64,000 nt of DNA from positions 1 through 64,000 of the forward strand of contig NZ_BAUT01000015.1 in the NCBI RefSeq assembly GCF_000513095.1. The letters run 5' to 3'. The position numbers were made by a program, and so were the translations under genes. This document shows positions 24,261 through 33,284 of this stretch, piece after piece. The notes under the pieces were generated by a model that was given only the letters and a program-made list of their open reading frames with translations, had not been told where the DNA came from and did no database searches. The stretch comes from Halalkalibacter wakoensis JCM 9140. Lineage in GTDB: Bacteria; Bacillota; Bacilli; Bacillales; Bacillaceae_D. Position 1 is the stretch's first letter, and every line of letters begins with the position of its first letter.

Positions 24261-24851
24261 ATGAGACGAGTTAATCAAGGATGGAAAATCGCTTTTTTTG
24301 CATTGTTAGGATTCATTGCTGTGTGTAGTATAATCGCTCTGATATTATTTCAACGTTATTTTCCAGAAGTGGATGAACGCCATTTTGAACCTACACAACC
24401 TACCGGAGAAGAAGCTACGTTCCTCATTCAAACAGATAAGAGTAAAATTAATGCGTTGATTGCTACAAGGATACAAGAGCAAGAAACGGATATGCCATAC
24501 ATGGTCGAGCTGATGAATGATAGCGTACAGTTTAGGTCAGCTATACGTATTGTGGGCCAAGAAATACCAGTGACCATTAATTTTATCCCTTTGGTCTCAC
24601 CAAATGGGGATTTGTTATTAGAAGTTCAAACGTTCTCAGTAGGCATCTTACAGTTGCCTGTTGAACAAATTTTACAATTGCTACCTACTTGGGTTGAGTT
24701 AGCAGAGTGGATTGTACCATATCCAAGTGAGAGGGCGGTCGAAGTGAAAATTACAGAGATCCAAGTTGATGAAAGTGATACCATGCAATTTCGCTTCTTA
24801 ACATTTGATTTAGAGCAAGACAATATTGAATTGGAATTGATTTTTAAATGA
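24261..24851 (+). CDS. YpmS-family membrane-anchored protein (DUF2140)
   Basis: A 196-residue protein with one N-terminal membrane helix (about 10-30) and an extracytoplasmic beta-rich domain. The pattern of the domain (INALIATRIQEQ, VQFRSAIRIVGQEIPVTINFIPLVSPNGDLLLEVQ, LPVEQILQLLPTWVEL) fits B. subtilis YpmS. Function unknown. The ATG at 24261 has an agaggggg site; the frame is open further upstream without one. Confidence 0.75.
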   Translation: MRRVNQGWKIAFFALLGFIAVCSIIALILFQRYFPEVDERHFEPTQPTGEEATFLIQTDKSKINALIATRIQEQETDMPYMVELMNDSVQFRSAIRIVGQEIPVTINFIPLVSPNGDLLLEVQTFSVGILQLPVEQILQLLPTWVELAEWIVPYPSERAVEVKITEIQVDESDTMQFRFLTFDLEQDNIELELIFK

Positions 24852-24985
24852 GAATGGTTTTCCCATGTTCGTTCCATTGTGCTACAGGCACTTGCTTTTT
24901 GTGGGGTGTTGCCAAGCCACCACGACGTACCATCTATGTGGCTACCTTTAAATTGAAAAAACATTGTAGTTTATTGGTTTACTCA

Positions 24986-25025
24986 AACAAAAAATCCGAA
25001 TGTTAAATCATTCGGATTTTTTGTT
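24986..25025. terminator. Strong bidirectional hairpin
   Basis: aacaaaaaatccgaatg pairs perfectly (17 bp) with cattcggattttttgtt around a 6-nt loop. Confidence 0.85.
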
Positions 25026-25046
25026 TGTCTAATTTTGGAATATTAT

Positions 25047-25230
25047 TGACAGCCCATGCAGCCCAACCTTCTATTGTTATCCTTATAAACTATCGTAGGA
25101 CATGTCGTCGAAGGCAGGGGTAAAACCTTACAATATGTCTGCACAAGGAGACTCACCAGGCTGCCCACGGCGAAGTGTATGTCTACAGCAATGCTGCGAG
25201 CAAGTTAGTGAGAGACCGTTTCTTAATATC
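25047..25230 (+). ncRNA. Candidate structured non-coding RNA, family unknown
   Basis: A segment of clearly higher G+C than its surroundings without a reading frame. It begins after ttgaca followed at 17 bases by ttctat, a possible weak promoter. Within it ggacat/atgtct, gtct/agac around gcacaagg, ctcac/gtgag and cagc-aat-gctg can pair. It does not match 6S, SRP, tmRNA or RNase P RNA from memory. Strand is uncertain. Confidence 0.3.
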
Positions 25231-25254
25231 ATTCGTCCAGAATTGTATGTTCTT

Positions 25255-25797
25255 TTAAAAAGCTTGTTTCACTAGAATATGAAATCCTTCTTCATGGTTT
25301 TCCACATAACTTTGTTTTGGTGCTTTAATTAAATAAGAAGCAAAAAGAATGTCATAAAAGGCTACTCCAAAATGAATAGAGCTTAAAATAGAAATATAGG
25401 CCAAATAGGTTGGAAACATGGCTGATGCTAAAGCACCTGTTGTGGTAATAACTAGTACAGGTGTTAGCAAAGAAATTAAGTAGACATTTCGCGCTAACGG
25501 TTTTGAAAACCGTACTGAATAAACAGGTATAGCAGAGAGCCAGTTTGTTTTTACATTGGCCTTTTTCCCGCATATCCAAAGCGGCAATAGATGTAGAACT
25601 TTATGAAAGAATAAAAGCGCTATAATACTAATTACAAATAATGGCAAACTAATGTTTGGTGATTCTGTTGTTGAAATTAGACTACTAACAACTAAATAAT
25701 AAAATAAAAACGAAAAAAGCATCGTGCATCCAGAATACATCATTAGGCGCAACGTACCGTAGTCACGGTTTAATCGTATAGTTTTCCAGCAGTTCAT
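25255..25797 (-). CDS. DUF3267-like membrane protein, degenerate zincin motif
   Basis: A 180-residue protein with four to five membrane segments. DUF3267 proteins are putative membrane zinc peptidases with an HExxH-type motif in a membrane helix; here the equivalent is HKVLH (FFHKVLHLLPLW), with Lys in place of the catalytic Glu. The start at 25797 is chosen because a gaggaggtg site precedes it; the frame remains open to 25869 without one. It lies next to scoC. Confidence 0.55.
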   Translation of the reverse strand: MNCWKTIRLNRDYGTLRLMMYSGCTMLFSFLFYYLVVSSLISTTESPNISLPLFVISIIALLFFHKVLHLLPLWICGKKANVKTNWLSAIPVYSVRFSKPLARNVYLISLLTPVLVITTTGALASAMFPTYLAYISILSSIHFGVAFYDILFASYLIKAPKQSYVENHEEGFHILVKQAF

Positions 25798-25927
25798 TGA
25801 AGTGCTGCACCTCCTCAATCCACTGAATAATTTACTCTCATTTTTTGAAGAAATCAATAGAATCGACAAAAATAAAATGATTTCGACAAATCGGTTTTGG
25901 AGTGAAGTGATGTCAAAGACGCTGAAA

Positions 25928-25957
25928 CAAAAAAAAAGAGTCTAGTAGTCTAGGCTC
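25928..25957 (-). terminator. Terminator of scoC
   Basis: On the minus strand gagcctag pairs with ctagactc and is followed by ten T. The stem overlaps the scoC stop codon. Confidence 0.75.
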
Positions 25958-26546
25958 CTTCACTCGAAAAACTTGGCTTTGTTTCTGTTTCAACTTTTTT
26001 TAGGCGACCATTTACTTCATGGAAATCGTCATCAAACTTTGTTAAAGATTCTTCAAACGTATCAATAAATTCAGGACCATAAATGTGACGCAATATACTA
26101 GTGAGCTCAGATAATTCCGGAAATTTACCGTACAAATCCTTTATTGGGATAGCGCCTTCGAATACACCGTATGTGTCTGGTTTATAAACTTCTAATGTTT
26201 GAAGAAACAAATCATGACCTGCATTTGTTAAGCATACATACGTGTTTCGTTTATCGTTTTCCTTTTTTGAGAAATGCAAAAGACCACGTTCTTCTAATTT
26301 TTTTGAAAAATTAAAAGCAGTGGATACGTGCATCACTCCAAACTTAGCGATATCTGATATGGAAGCACCATCTAGATGATACGCAATCCAAAGAATATGG
26401 TGCTCATTAATATTAAGGTCAAAAGGCTTAATCCACGTTTGCCAATCTTTTTCAACTGATTTCCATAATGCTTTGCTTAATTGTGCTACCTTATGGCTAA
26501 AAAGCACCGATTGTTTTAAGGAGCTAGGTAATTGGTGATCCATCAT
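25950..26546 (-). CDS. scoC: Transition-state regulator ScoC (Hpr), MarR family
   Basis: A 198-residue winged-helix repressor of the MarR family. In B. subtilis ScoC represses exoprotease genes, oligopeptide permeases and sporulation during growth. The DNA-binding core [30 protein letters not shown] and the wing [14 protein letters not shown] are intact, and the extended C-terminal part is that of Hpr rather than of a generic MarR protein. The start follows a aggagga site. The neighbourhood (prsA, yhaH, serC, hit, ecs) is the same as in B. subtilis. Confidence 0.9.
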   Translation of the reverse strand: MMDHQLPSSLKQSVLFSHKVAQLSKALWKSVEKDWQTWIKPFDLNINEHHILWIAYHLDGASISDIAKFGVMHVSTAFNFSKKLEERGLLHFSKKENDKRNTYVCLTNAGHDLFLQTLEVYKPDTYGVFEGAIPIKDLYGKFPELSELTSILRHIYGPEFIDTFEESLTKFDDDFHEVNGRLKKVETETKPSFSSEGA

Positions 26547-26702
26547 TCTCCTCCTACTACGTTTAATAAACTCTCATTCTACTCCCATTACTATTTTCAA
26601 ATATTTTGTTCTTTACATTATGCCAATAAATCGGCCAAAAAGAAAGAGAAAAGTTTGTGAATTTTAAGTTTTTTGAAAATTACCGATATTTATTTAATAG
26701 CA

Positions 26703-27053
26703 TCAATCAAGTGCCTTCCTTGATTGTTCTACATTTTTTTGTAATGCCTCAATATCTTCTTTTAATTTAGTTAAAGTGGGTTCTACATCACTTCGCCAGT
26801 GATCAACAGACTTTTTTACTTCTTCCCCAACCGAGTCAAACGCATCTTTGCTAAGCTTTGCCGTCGTTTTAAGCTGGACCGAAGCCGCTTTGCTGTCCGT
26901 AGCAATTTGTGCAAGATCTTTCTGCCATCTTGAAGTGGTTACCTTGCAATTTTGCCGTAGTTTCTTTCCTGAAGCTGGTGTCGTTAAAAGTGCTGCTGCA
27001 CTTGCAATTAAGGACCCAGCAATTATGCCAGATAATAAAGATTTTCCATTCAT
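26703..27053 (-). CDS. yhaH: YhaH, YtxH-domain protein
   Basis: A 116-residue protein. An N-terminal glycine-rich membrane segment (LLSGIIAGSLIASAAALLTTPASGKKLR, about 5-32) is followed by a long helical tail that could form a coiled coil. This is the YtxH-like general stress family; function unknown. The ATG at 27053 gives MNGKS as in B. subtilis YhaH and has an aaaggtgag site; the frame extends to 27113 without family support. Confidence 0.75.
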   Translation of the reverse strand: MNGKSLLSGIIAGSLIASAAALLTTPASGKKLRQNCKVTTSRWQKDLAQIATDSKAASVQLKTTAKLSKDAFDSVGEEVKKSVDHWRSDVEPTLTKLKEDIEALQKNVEQSRKALD

Positions 27054-27131
27054 AAAGCTTATTCTCACCTTTCTTCTAGGTTCTGCCTGCCTCTTTCTAA
27101 GCATATATATCAAGGATAAGGAGGCGGTAAG

Positions 27132-27320
27132 ATGGAGGCACTTATCTTATTGTTAATATCAGTCTGTTTACTCTCATTGTACGGTCTTGTCTATGTGTCA
27201 ATTAGGTTAGTTGGAGACGTCAAAAGCAATGAGAAAAATGAGTTTAAGCAATCTCTTTTTTATATGATTACCTTTTTGCTTATTAGTGGATTAAGTGTTG
27301 CTTTCTTACTCCTATATTAA
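27132..27320 (+). CDS. Small membrane protein (62 aa)
   Basis: A 62-residue protein with two membrane segments (about 2-25 and 42-61) and a charged middle. It has a strong ggaggcgg site and is divergent from yhaH. It sits where yhaG lies in B. subtilis, but it is much smaller and no homology is claimed. Confidence 0.55.
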   Translation: MEALILLLISVCLLSLYGLVYVSIRLVGDVKSNEKNEFKQSLFYMITFLLISGLSVAFLLLY

Positions 27321-27324
27321 AGCA

Positions 27325-27349
27325 GTGGTTAGGTAGCAAACCTAACCAC
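27325..27349. terminator. Hairpin between convergent genes
   Basis: gtggttaggt / acctaaccac with a 5-nt loop lies between the small membrane protein gene and the end of serC. No long T run on either side. Confidence 0.55.
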
Positions 27350-27358
27350 CAAGAACAA

Positions 27359-28441
27359 TTAGTTTTGTAAACGAAATGAATCCATATACTCTCGTAATGC
27401 TTCGCAAGCTTCAAGAGGTACAGCATTATACGTTGATGCACGACATCCTCCAACAGAACGATGTCCGTTTAACCCAACAAATCCAAGTTCTTTTGCTTTC
27501 GCTAGGAATTTTTTGTTGTCATCTTCTGTTGGCAAATTGAATGTAATGTTCATGAGGGAGCGAGCATTCTGTTCGGCATGCCCTTTATAAAAACCATTGC
27601 TTTCATCAATGCCATCATAAATAAGTTTTGCTTTTTCTTCATTGCGCTTTTCAATGGCTTGAACCCCGCCTTGTTCTTTTACCCATGTTAATACTTGATT
27701 CAACATATAAATAGAGAAAGTTGGAGGTGTATGATACAAAGAATTGCTGTCAGCATGTGTCTGGTAGCGTAATATTGTCGGCACATGGTCAACGTTTTCT
27801 TCAAGAAGATCTTCACGAATAATCGCTACTGTAACACCTGATGGACCGAGATTCTTTTGAGCACCTGCATAAATGAGTCCAAACTGTTCTATATTGATCG
27901 GACGGGAAAGGATATCGCTCGACATGTCAGCAATAAGAGGTGCATGACTTATTGTAGGGAAGTCTTTCCATTGTGTCCCATAAATCGTATTATTTGAAGT
28001 TAAGTGCACATAAGCATCTTGATCGTTGAATTGTAGGTCTGCTACATTCGGGATGGATGTATAGTTGCCCTCTTTTGTAGACCCTCCAATAGCAGTCTCT
28101 CCAATTAATTTTGCTTCTTTTAGTGCTTTTTCTGACCAAGAGCCGGTTAAGATGTAATTTCCTATTTTTCCTTCTTTTAAATATTGAAGAGGAAGCATAG
28201 AAAATTGCAAGCTTGCTCCACCTTGAAGAAAAAGAACTTTGTATTGATCTGGAATGTTATAAAGTTCTTTTAATAAGTCAATCGCGTTTTGGTGGACGGC
28301 TTCGTATTCTTTACTGCGATGGCTTAATTCCATCACTGACATACCCGTACCATTAAAATTTGTTAATTCGGTTTGTGCTCTCTCTAATACTTCTTTAGGT
28401 AACGCAGATGGCCCAGCATTAAAGTTATAAACTGCTGTCAT
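27359..28441 (-). CDS. serC: Phosphoserine aminotransferase
   Basis: SerC is a PLP enzyme that makes 3-phosphoserine from 3-phosphohydroxypyruvate in serine synthesis. The 360-residue length is normal. The start NFNAGPSALP, the PLP-lysine block YAGAQKNLGPSGV, and the C-terminal NGHRSVGGCRASTYNAV phosphate-binding region are all intact. It has a ggagtgga site on the minus strand. Position between yhaH and hit is as in B. subtilis. Confidence 0.95.
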   Translation of the reverse strand: MTAVYNFNAGPSALPKEVLERAQTELTNFNGTGMSVMELSHRSKEYEAVHQNAIDLLKELYNIPDQYKVLFLQGGASLQFSMLPLQYLKEGKIGNYILTGSWSEKALKEAKLIGETAIGGSTKEGNYTSIPNVADLQFNDQDAYVHLTSNNTIYGTQWKDFPTISHAPLIADMSSDILSRPINIEQFGLIYAGAQKNLGPSGVTVAIIREDLLEENVDHVPTILRYQTHADSNSLYHTPPTFSIYMLNQVLTWVKEQGGVQAIEKRNEEKAKLIYDGIDESNGFYKGHAEQNARSLMNITFNLPTEDDNKKFLAKAKELGFVGLNGHRSVGGCRASTYNAVPLEACEALREYMDSFRLQN

Positions 28442-28571
28442 GTTCTCTCCACTCCTTTATCTCTTCACCACGTTAATAACATAGATTGTCATTATCGTAC
28501 CATAACTACACGAAGAATGAACGAATTTTTTTAGTGTTTTCAGAAAGTTGCATTTTCACTATGTATTTAGA

Positions 28572-28637
28572 GAAAAGGCTGTCTCATTGAAATCCCTAGT
28601 CTAATGAAGACAGGTTCAAATGAGACAACCTTTTTGT
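28572..28637 (-). terminator. Terminator of hit
   Basis: On the minus strand aaaaggttgtctcatttgaa pairs with ttcaatgagacagcctttt across a 25-nt apex. Confidence 0.7.
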
Positions 28638-28651
28638 TAAATAAATATGAA

Positions 28652-29089
28652 TTAATGTTTTGGAAAGAAAACAGAAATTTCTTTCGCTATTTGCTGCAGA
28701 TCTTCACTTTTGTATTCTGCACTATGGTCTTTCCAAACGGCTCCAAATCCGTCACCTTTCCCATAACGTGGGATCAGATGTACATGAAAATGGTAAACGG
28801 TTTGTCCAGCAATTTCACCATTGTTGTTAACAATGTTTAACCCCTCAGCCTCGTACGTATGTTTTACAGCTTTTGCCACCTTAGGAACAGCTTCAAAAAC
28901 ATGTTTTGCACTCTCTTCCGAAAGGTCGAACAAATCACGATGGTGAGCTTTCGGAATGACTAACGTATGCCCTTTTGTGACTTGACTAATATCTATAAAA
29001 GCTAGTACGTGTTCATTTTCATATACTTTTGAAGCTGGAATCTCTCCATTTACAATTTTACAAAAGATACAATTTGAATCGCTTGTCAT
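28652..29089 (-). CDS. hit: HIT-family nucleotide-binding hydrolase
   Basis: A 145-residue HIT protein with the catalytic histidine triad HFHVH followed by LIPRY near residues 100-106, and the N-terminal CIFCKIVNGEIP zinc/nucleotide block. HIT enzymes hydrolyse nucleoside phosphoramidates and dinucleotides. The ATG at 29089 has an aaggtga site and gives the length of B. subtilis Hit; the frame extends upstream without a site. It is divergent from ecsABC, as in B. subtilis. Confidence 0.9.
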   Translation of the reverse strand: MTSDSNCIFCKIVNGEIPASKVYENEHVLAFIDISQVTKGHTLVIPKAHHRDLFDLSEESAKHVFEAVPKVAKAVKHTYEAEGLNIVNNNGEIAGQTVYHFHVHLIPRYGKGDGFGAVWKDHSAEYKSEDLQQIAKEISVFFPKH

Positions 29090-29474
29090 CAAATCACCTT
29101 CCCAATATTTGTCTAGATTTACTATACATGAGTCGTTGTCCATCATGCAAGTTAGCGGTAATTAAAGTAACTAATTTAGGAAGGGTGTTTGCATGCTTGG
29201 TTGTTTCAGTGGTTGCTGTCGTTCTATTACGTAAAAAGCGAGAAGGAGTCCGAAGAGTGGTCAAGTTCGGACAGGGTACTAGAAAAAAGCGAGAAAGAGT
29301 CCGAAGAGTGGTCAAGTTCGGACAGGATACTTAGAAAAAAGCGAGATAGTGTCCGAACAGTGTTCTAATAAAATCAGAAAAAAAAGTGTGTCGAAGAAAG
29401 CAAGCCTTTGTCAGGAGACTAGAGAATCTCTGATAACTTTTGGTAAGATAAGGAGTGAAGGAGTTGTTGCAAAA
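29090..29474. other. Divergent hit/ecsA intergenic region with tandem hairpin repeats
   Basis: A plus-strand frame runs through it but has no ribosome-binding site and is built partly of the tandem repeat, so it is not called. Repeats are at 29233-29370. The ecsA start is at 29475. Confidence 0.5.
29233..29370 (+). repeat. Tandem 50-52 bp repeat with internal hairpins
   Basis: Two complete units and a shorter diverged third, each starting aaaaagcgaga. Each complete unit holds gtccgaa and ttcggac 11 bases apart, which can form a hairpin; the third has gtccgaacagtgttc. They lie between the divergent hit and ecsA genes. Confidence 0.8.
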
Positions 29475-30218
29475 ATGTCAGAGGTTTTGAAAATAGATGG
29501 AATAACGGGTGGATACCATCCGAAAAAACCGGTCTTACATGACGTGAATTTTCACGTGAATGAATCTGAGATTGTTGGGTTGATTGGTTTAAATGGTGCC
29601 GGAAAAAGTACAACGATTAAACATATATTAGGACTATTACAACCGGAAAAAGGACAAGTCATGATAGAAGGGAGAACGTTTCAGGATGATGTAAACGAGT
29701 ATCGTAGATCGTTTGCGTATATTCCAGAGACTCCGATTTTATATGATGAATTAACTTTGTGGGAACATTTAGAACTGACCGCTTTGGCTTACGGGTTGAG
29801 AAAGGATCTTTTTGAAGAGAGAGCGGAAAAACTACTTGAGGAATTCAGAATGGTTAAAATGAAGAAGTGGTACCCAAGTCACTTCTCAAAAGGTATGCGT
29901 CAAAAAGTCATGATCATGAGTGCTTTTTTAATAGAACCGCCTGTTTATATTGTGGATGAACCAATTGTGGGACTTGATCCAATTGGAATTCAGTCCTTTT
30001 TAACGTTTTTGAATGATATGAGAAATAAAGGCGCGGCGGTGTTAATGTCGACTCATATACTAGCAACGGCAGAACGTTATTGTGATCGCTTTGTGATTCT
30101 TCATCAAGGCAAGGTTGTATTAGAAGGGACATTGGCTGAAATGCGCAAAAGTTTGCAACTTCCACAAGCAACGTTAGATGACATTTATATTGAAATGACA
30201 AAGGAAGAACGAGTATGA
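29475..30218 (+). CDS. ecsA: ABC transporter ATP-binding protein EcsA
   Basis: A 247-residue ATPase. Walker A GLNGAGKST, the signature HFSKGMRQKVMIM, Walker B VYIVDEP and the H-loop STHILATAERYCD are intact. EcsAB affects protein secretion, intramembrane proteolysis by RasP, competence and sporulation in B. subtilis. The ATG at 29475 gives the family's N-terminus and length; the frame extends to 29349 through non-conserved sequence. Its stop overlaps the ecsB start. Confidence 0.95.
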   Translation: MSEVLKIDGITGGYHPKKPVLHDVNFHVNESEIVGLIGLNGAGKSTTIKHILGLLQPEKGQVMIEGRTFQDDVNEYRRSFAYIPETPILYDELTLWEHLELTALAYGLRKDLFEERAEKLLEEFRMVKMKKWYPSHFSKGMRQKVMIMSAFLIEPPVYIVDEPIVGLDPIGIQSFLTFLNDMRNKGAAVLMSTHILATAERYCDRFVILHQGKVVLEGTLAEMRKSLQLPQATLDDIYIEMTKEERV

Positions 30219-31426
30219 AAAACGGTATGACACTTTGGAAGGAACGGGTAAGCGCCTATTGGAATATGGCGATACGCTATTTGCGATTGATCGGAAATAG
30301 CGGATTTTTATTTACGCTTTATGTTCTCATTATTATTGGAAGTTACTATTATAGTGTGTTTCTTGATTGGCTTCCAGAAACGTTCCCGGCTGTCTGGGTA
30401 TTTGTCGCTGTATTTGCTCACTTTTTAACGAGAAGTGGTGTTAGAACCTTTGTGAAACCGGCTGATGTTGTGTTTTTACTACCATACGAATCGAAATTAG
30501 GATCTTATTTTCAAGCTTCAAAATGGTATAGCATCGGTTTGCAAAGTGGAGTGATTTTGCTTGTATTGGTCGTGTTATCTCCTTTGTTTGCAAAGTATTT
30601 AGCAAATGATGCAGGGAGTTTGCTTATTGTTCTTATTTTATTAGTAATAGCAAAAGCGTGGAATGTTTTTGCTAGCTTTGAGGAACAGCGTTTTCAAAGT
30701 GAAGTTAGTAGACAATCTCACTTTTTACTAAGAGGAATGGTGAATATTGTTTTCACGTATCTTTTGTTTTCTGGAGCAGGCTTATTGTATCTTCTTACTC
30801 TTTATGTCATTATGGCCGCTCTTTATTGGTTTTATTATCAATCAATCGCGAAGCAACTATCGATTAAGTGGGACCATCTGATTGAAGTGGAGCAAGGAAT
30901 GCTTTTATTCTTTTATCGGATTGCCAATGCGTTTACCGACGTTCCGCAATTACGAAATAAGGTGAAGCCAAGAAACCATCTATCCTGGTTATTGCACGTT
31001 CTCTCAGATTCGAGTAAATCAGTTTATCATTATTTGTTTGTTAGGTCATTTATAAGAGCCAATGACTATCTTGGGATTTTCATTCGTCTTGTTGTCATTG
31101 CAGCCATTATACTAGTGGCATTGCCAACTGGGTGGCTTCAAATAGTTGTTCTTCTATTGTTTATGCATATGGTTACCAATCAACTTTCTACGATTTGGTT
31201 TCATTATGATACAAATATGTGGGTCGATTTATACCCAGTCGAGGCTCAAGAAAAAACAGATGCGTTAACGCAAGTAACGTTTCGATTATTGCTTTTGATG
31301 ACGGCTATTCTCACAGGGGTATTGCTCGTTTCTTCATCTGTTTTTATGGCTGGATTGGCAATCATTGTTGGTGGGCTTTACAGTTACATTGGTAGTCATC
31401 AATTGATTCATAAACGAAAAAAATAG
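30215..31426 (+). CDS. ecsB: ABC transporter permease EcsB
   Basis: A 403-residue polytopic membrane protein with about ten hydrophobic segments, the membrane partner of EcsA. It starts inside the ecsA stop codon (ATGA), so the two are translationally coupled. Typical EcsB blocks are visible, such as FVKPADVVFLLPYESKL near residue 83 and the C-terminal repeated membrane hairpins. The transported substrate is not known. Confidence 0.9.
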   Translation: MKNGMTLWKERVSAYWNMAIRYLRLIGNSGFLFTLYVLIIIGSYYYSVFLDWLPETFPAVWVFVAVFAHFLTRSGVRTFVKPADVVFLLPYESKLGSYFQASKWYSIGLQSGVILLVLVVLSPLFAKYLANDAGSLLIVLILLVIAKAWNVFASFEEQRFQSEVSRQSHFLLRGMVNIVFTYLLFSGAGLLYLLTLYVIMAALYWFYYQSIAKQLSIKWDHLIEVEQGMLLFFYRIANAFTDVPQLRNKVKPRNHLSWLLHVLSDSSKSVYHYLFVRSFIRANDYLGIFIRLVVIAAIILVALPTGWLQIVVLLLFMHMVTNQLSTIWFHYDTNMWVDLYPVEAQEKTDALTQVTFRLLLLMTAILTGVLLVSSSVFMAGLAIIVGGLYSYIGSHQLIHKRKK

Positions 31427-31490
31427 TCATGATCTTCTACATTCGTGCATCAATAAGGACAAAGGGAAATTTGCAGGAGGAGTGGAAGAA

Positions 31491-32237
31491 ATGTACGAAA
31501 AAGAAATTGAGGAAGAGTTATCACGATGGAAAAGGAAACTATCGAAACGACCATCTGTCCTTGGACGTTATACAAAAGGGTTGCAGTCCAAAATGAACCG
31601 CTATGTTCCAGAAAAAATTCATTCCATCGTGACAACGAGTATAAAAAATATGGTTCATGCGACGCTGGTTGGTTCTGAATATACGACGAAAAAGCAGCCA
31701 GAACGCGCTTTAAGCTTACAGCAAAGAGAAGAAAAAGTAGAAAAGTTAGTAACATCCTATAAACGTACGGCTGCGTTAGAAGGAGCAGGAACCGGTGCAG
31801 GGGGGATTTTGCTTGGGATGGCCGACTTTCCATTGTTGCTTAGTATTAAAATGAAATTTTTGTTTGATGTGGCGTCAGCGTATGGATATGATGTTCGCGA
31901 TTATCGTGAACGTTTGTATGTCCTTTATCTTTTTCAACTCACCTATGCAAGGGAAGAGAAGCGGATGGATTTATTAAGACAGCTAGAAGAATGGGAAGAG
32001 AAAAAAGAGCTTCTACCGGAGAAAGAAGAGTATTTAGCAACATTTGATTGGAAGACGTTTCAGCTTGATTACCGTGATTATATTGATTTACCGAAAATGC
32101 TTCAAATGATACCAGGATTTGGAGCAGTCGTTGGAGCTGCTGCGAATTATCGGTTTCTAGATGCATTGGGGGAAACAGCTATGAACGGGTACCGCATTAG
32201 GTGGCTCGCTTCCTTACCAAACAAAGAAAGAGGATAA
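31491..32237 (+). CDS. ecsC: EcsC family protein
   Basis: A 248-residue protein with the EcsC domain: the helical N-terminus, the glycine-rich GAGTGAGGILLGMADFPLLLSIKMKFLFDVASAYGYD (about 96-132) and the C-terminal IPGFGAVVGAAANYRFLDALGETAMNGYR. The molecular function is unknown. The ATG at 31491 is ten bases from the aggagg site; a GTG at 31482 is too close to it. Third gene of the ecs operon. Confidence 0.9.
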   Translation: MYEKEIEEELSRWKRKLSKRPSVLGRYTKGLQSKMNRYVPEKIHSIVTTSIKNMVHATLVGSEYTTKKQPERALSLQQREEKVEKLVTSYKRTAALEGAGTGAGGILLGMADFPLLLSIKMKFLFDVASAYGYDVRDYRERLYVLYLFQLTYAREEKRMDLLRQLEEWEEKKELLPEKEEYLATFDWKTFQLDYRDYIDLPKMLQMIPGFGAVVGAAANYRFLDALGETAMNGYRIRWLASLPNKERG

Positions 32238-32270
32238 CTCAATGTTGAGTGATCCTCTTTCTCTTTTTTA
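32223..32270 (+). terminator. Terminator of ecsABC
   Basis: aaagaaagaggat-aactca pairs with ttgagt-gatcctctttct, ending in cttttttat. The left arm overlaps the ecsC stop codon. Confidence 0.85.
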
Positions 32271-32282
32271 TTGGCGGTTCTC

Positions 32283-33008
32283 TTAAATCGTAAAAGGAAG
32301 AGATTGAGCGAGTCTAGCTAAGTAAGCCGAGATTACCGCAAATTGTCCTGTGAAAAGCAAAATTCCTAAGACGACCATGATTCCGCCACTTACTTTTTGA
32401 ATCGTTGGAAGCCAGCGGTTTAAGGCACGTACTTTGTTTAAAGATCTTGACCATAATAGAGCAACTAAAAGAAAAGGAATGCCTAACCCAATAGAGTAAA
32501 TGAATAGCATAAACATTCCGGACCACATCGTTTCTGCTTGACTGGCCAGAACGAGAATGGAGGACAAAACGAGACCAATACAAGGTGACCATCCTGTACC
32601 AAATAAGAAACCGAGAAGAACTGAATTGGCAAAGCTTGCGGTTTTCTTTGGTTTTACTGCCAATTTCTTCTCACTTAGCAGCATACGTATAGAAATAACA
32701 CCCATCATTTGCAAACCAAATACCGCAATAACAATGCCTCCAATTTGTTCAAACAATTGTCTGTTTCCTAAGAAGGCTTGACCAATAAAAGTTGAAGACA
32801 ATCCGAGAAGGAGAAAAATGATGGTGAAGCCTAAAATGAAACCCGCACTTCTCGAAAGGATGATTTTTCGATCGGCGTTTATTTGATTGTCAGAGATATT
32901 TGTTCCTGTTAGCTGAGCCAAATAGGCTGGCACTAAAGGAAAAACACAAGGAGATAAAAACGAAACGACACCAGCTAAAAAAGCAAGCCATATAGTAACT
33001 TCTGTCAT
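32283..33008 (-). CDS. ccdA: Cytochrome c biogenesis protein CcdA
   Basis: A 241-residue, six-segment membrane protein that passes electrons from cytosolic thioredoxin to the outside for cytochrome c maturation and spore formation. The two redox cysteines are present: SPCVFPLVPAY in the first segment and GTGWSPCIG in the fourth. The ATG at 33008 is placed eight bases from an aaggaag site; a GTG upstream touches that site. It is transcribed toward ecsC and ends a few bases after the shared hairpin. Confidence 0.85.
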   Translation of the reverse strand: MTEVTIWLAFLAGVVSFLSPCVFPLVPAYLAQLTGTNISDNQINADRKIILSRSAGFILGFTIIFLLLGLSSTFIGQAFLGNRQLFEQIGGIVIAVFGLQMMGVISIRMLLSEKKLAVKPKKTASFANSVLLGFLFGTGWSPCIGLVLSSILVLASQAETMWSGMFMLFIYSIGLGIPFLLVALLWSRSLNKVRALNRWLPTIQKVSGGIMVVLGILLFTGQFAVISAYLARLAQSLPFTI

Positions 33009-33248
33009 CCTTAACACTTCCTTATTATGAATTCCTTAACGAAAAAATGAGATCATATTTTAGTCTATTCTAGTCCATTTAGAGAATATGATTCAATCTT
33101 AACCCTTCAACATTATACATGATTTTGGTGACTGAAATGAATGATTGCTTAAACGTTCACTGAAAGGTCAGATTCAGATTCGTTGGAATCAGCCTAAGGC
33201 GGAGTGAAAACCATTCTACAGATTGGCTTCTTTTCTTTTGGTCTTTCC

Positions 33249-33254
33249 TATAAT
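33249..33254 (+). promoter_or_regulatory. -10 box of the liaI promoter
   Basis: tataat lies 31 bases upstream of the liaI start, with no good -35 sequence at 16-18 bases. A weak -35 is expected of a promoter that depends on an activator such as LiaR. Confidence 0.45.
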
Positions 33255-33284
33255 AAGTACATAGAAGAAAAGGAGGAAATAGCA

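Larger units (their letters stand above)
24852..25254. other. Intergenic region: repeat fragment, terminator, structured segment
   Basis: No protein gene is seen. It has a short reversed fragment of repeat A (24862-24895), a strong terminator (24986-25025) and a GC-richer segment with several potential hairpins (25047-25230). Confidence 0.5.

Noticed and set aside
29029-29334. Plus-strand frame of 101 codons overlapping hit, with CPxC and a hydrophobic stretch
   Set aside because: No ribosome-binding site, antisense to hit over its first part, and its end consists of the tandem DNA repeat.
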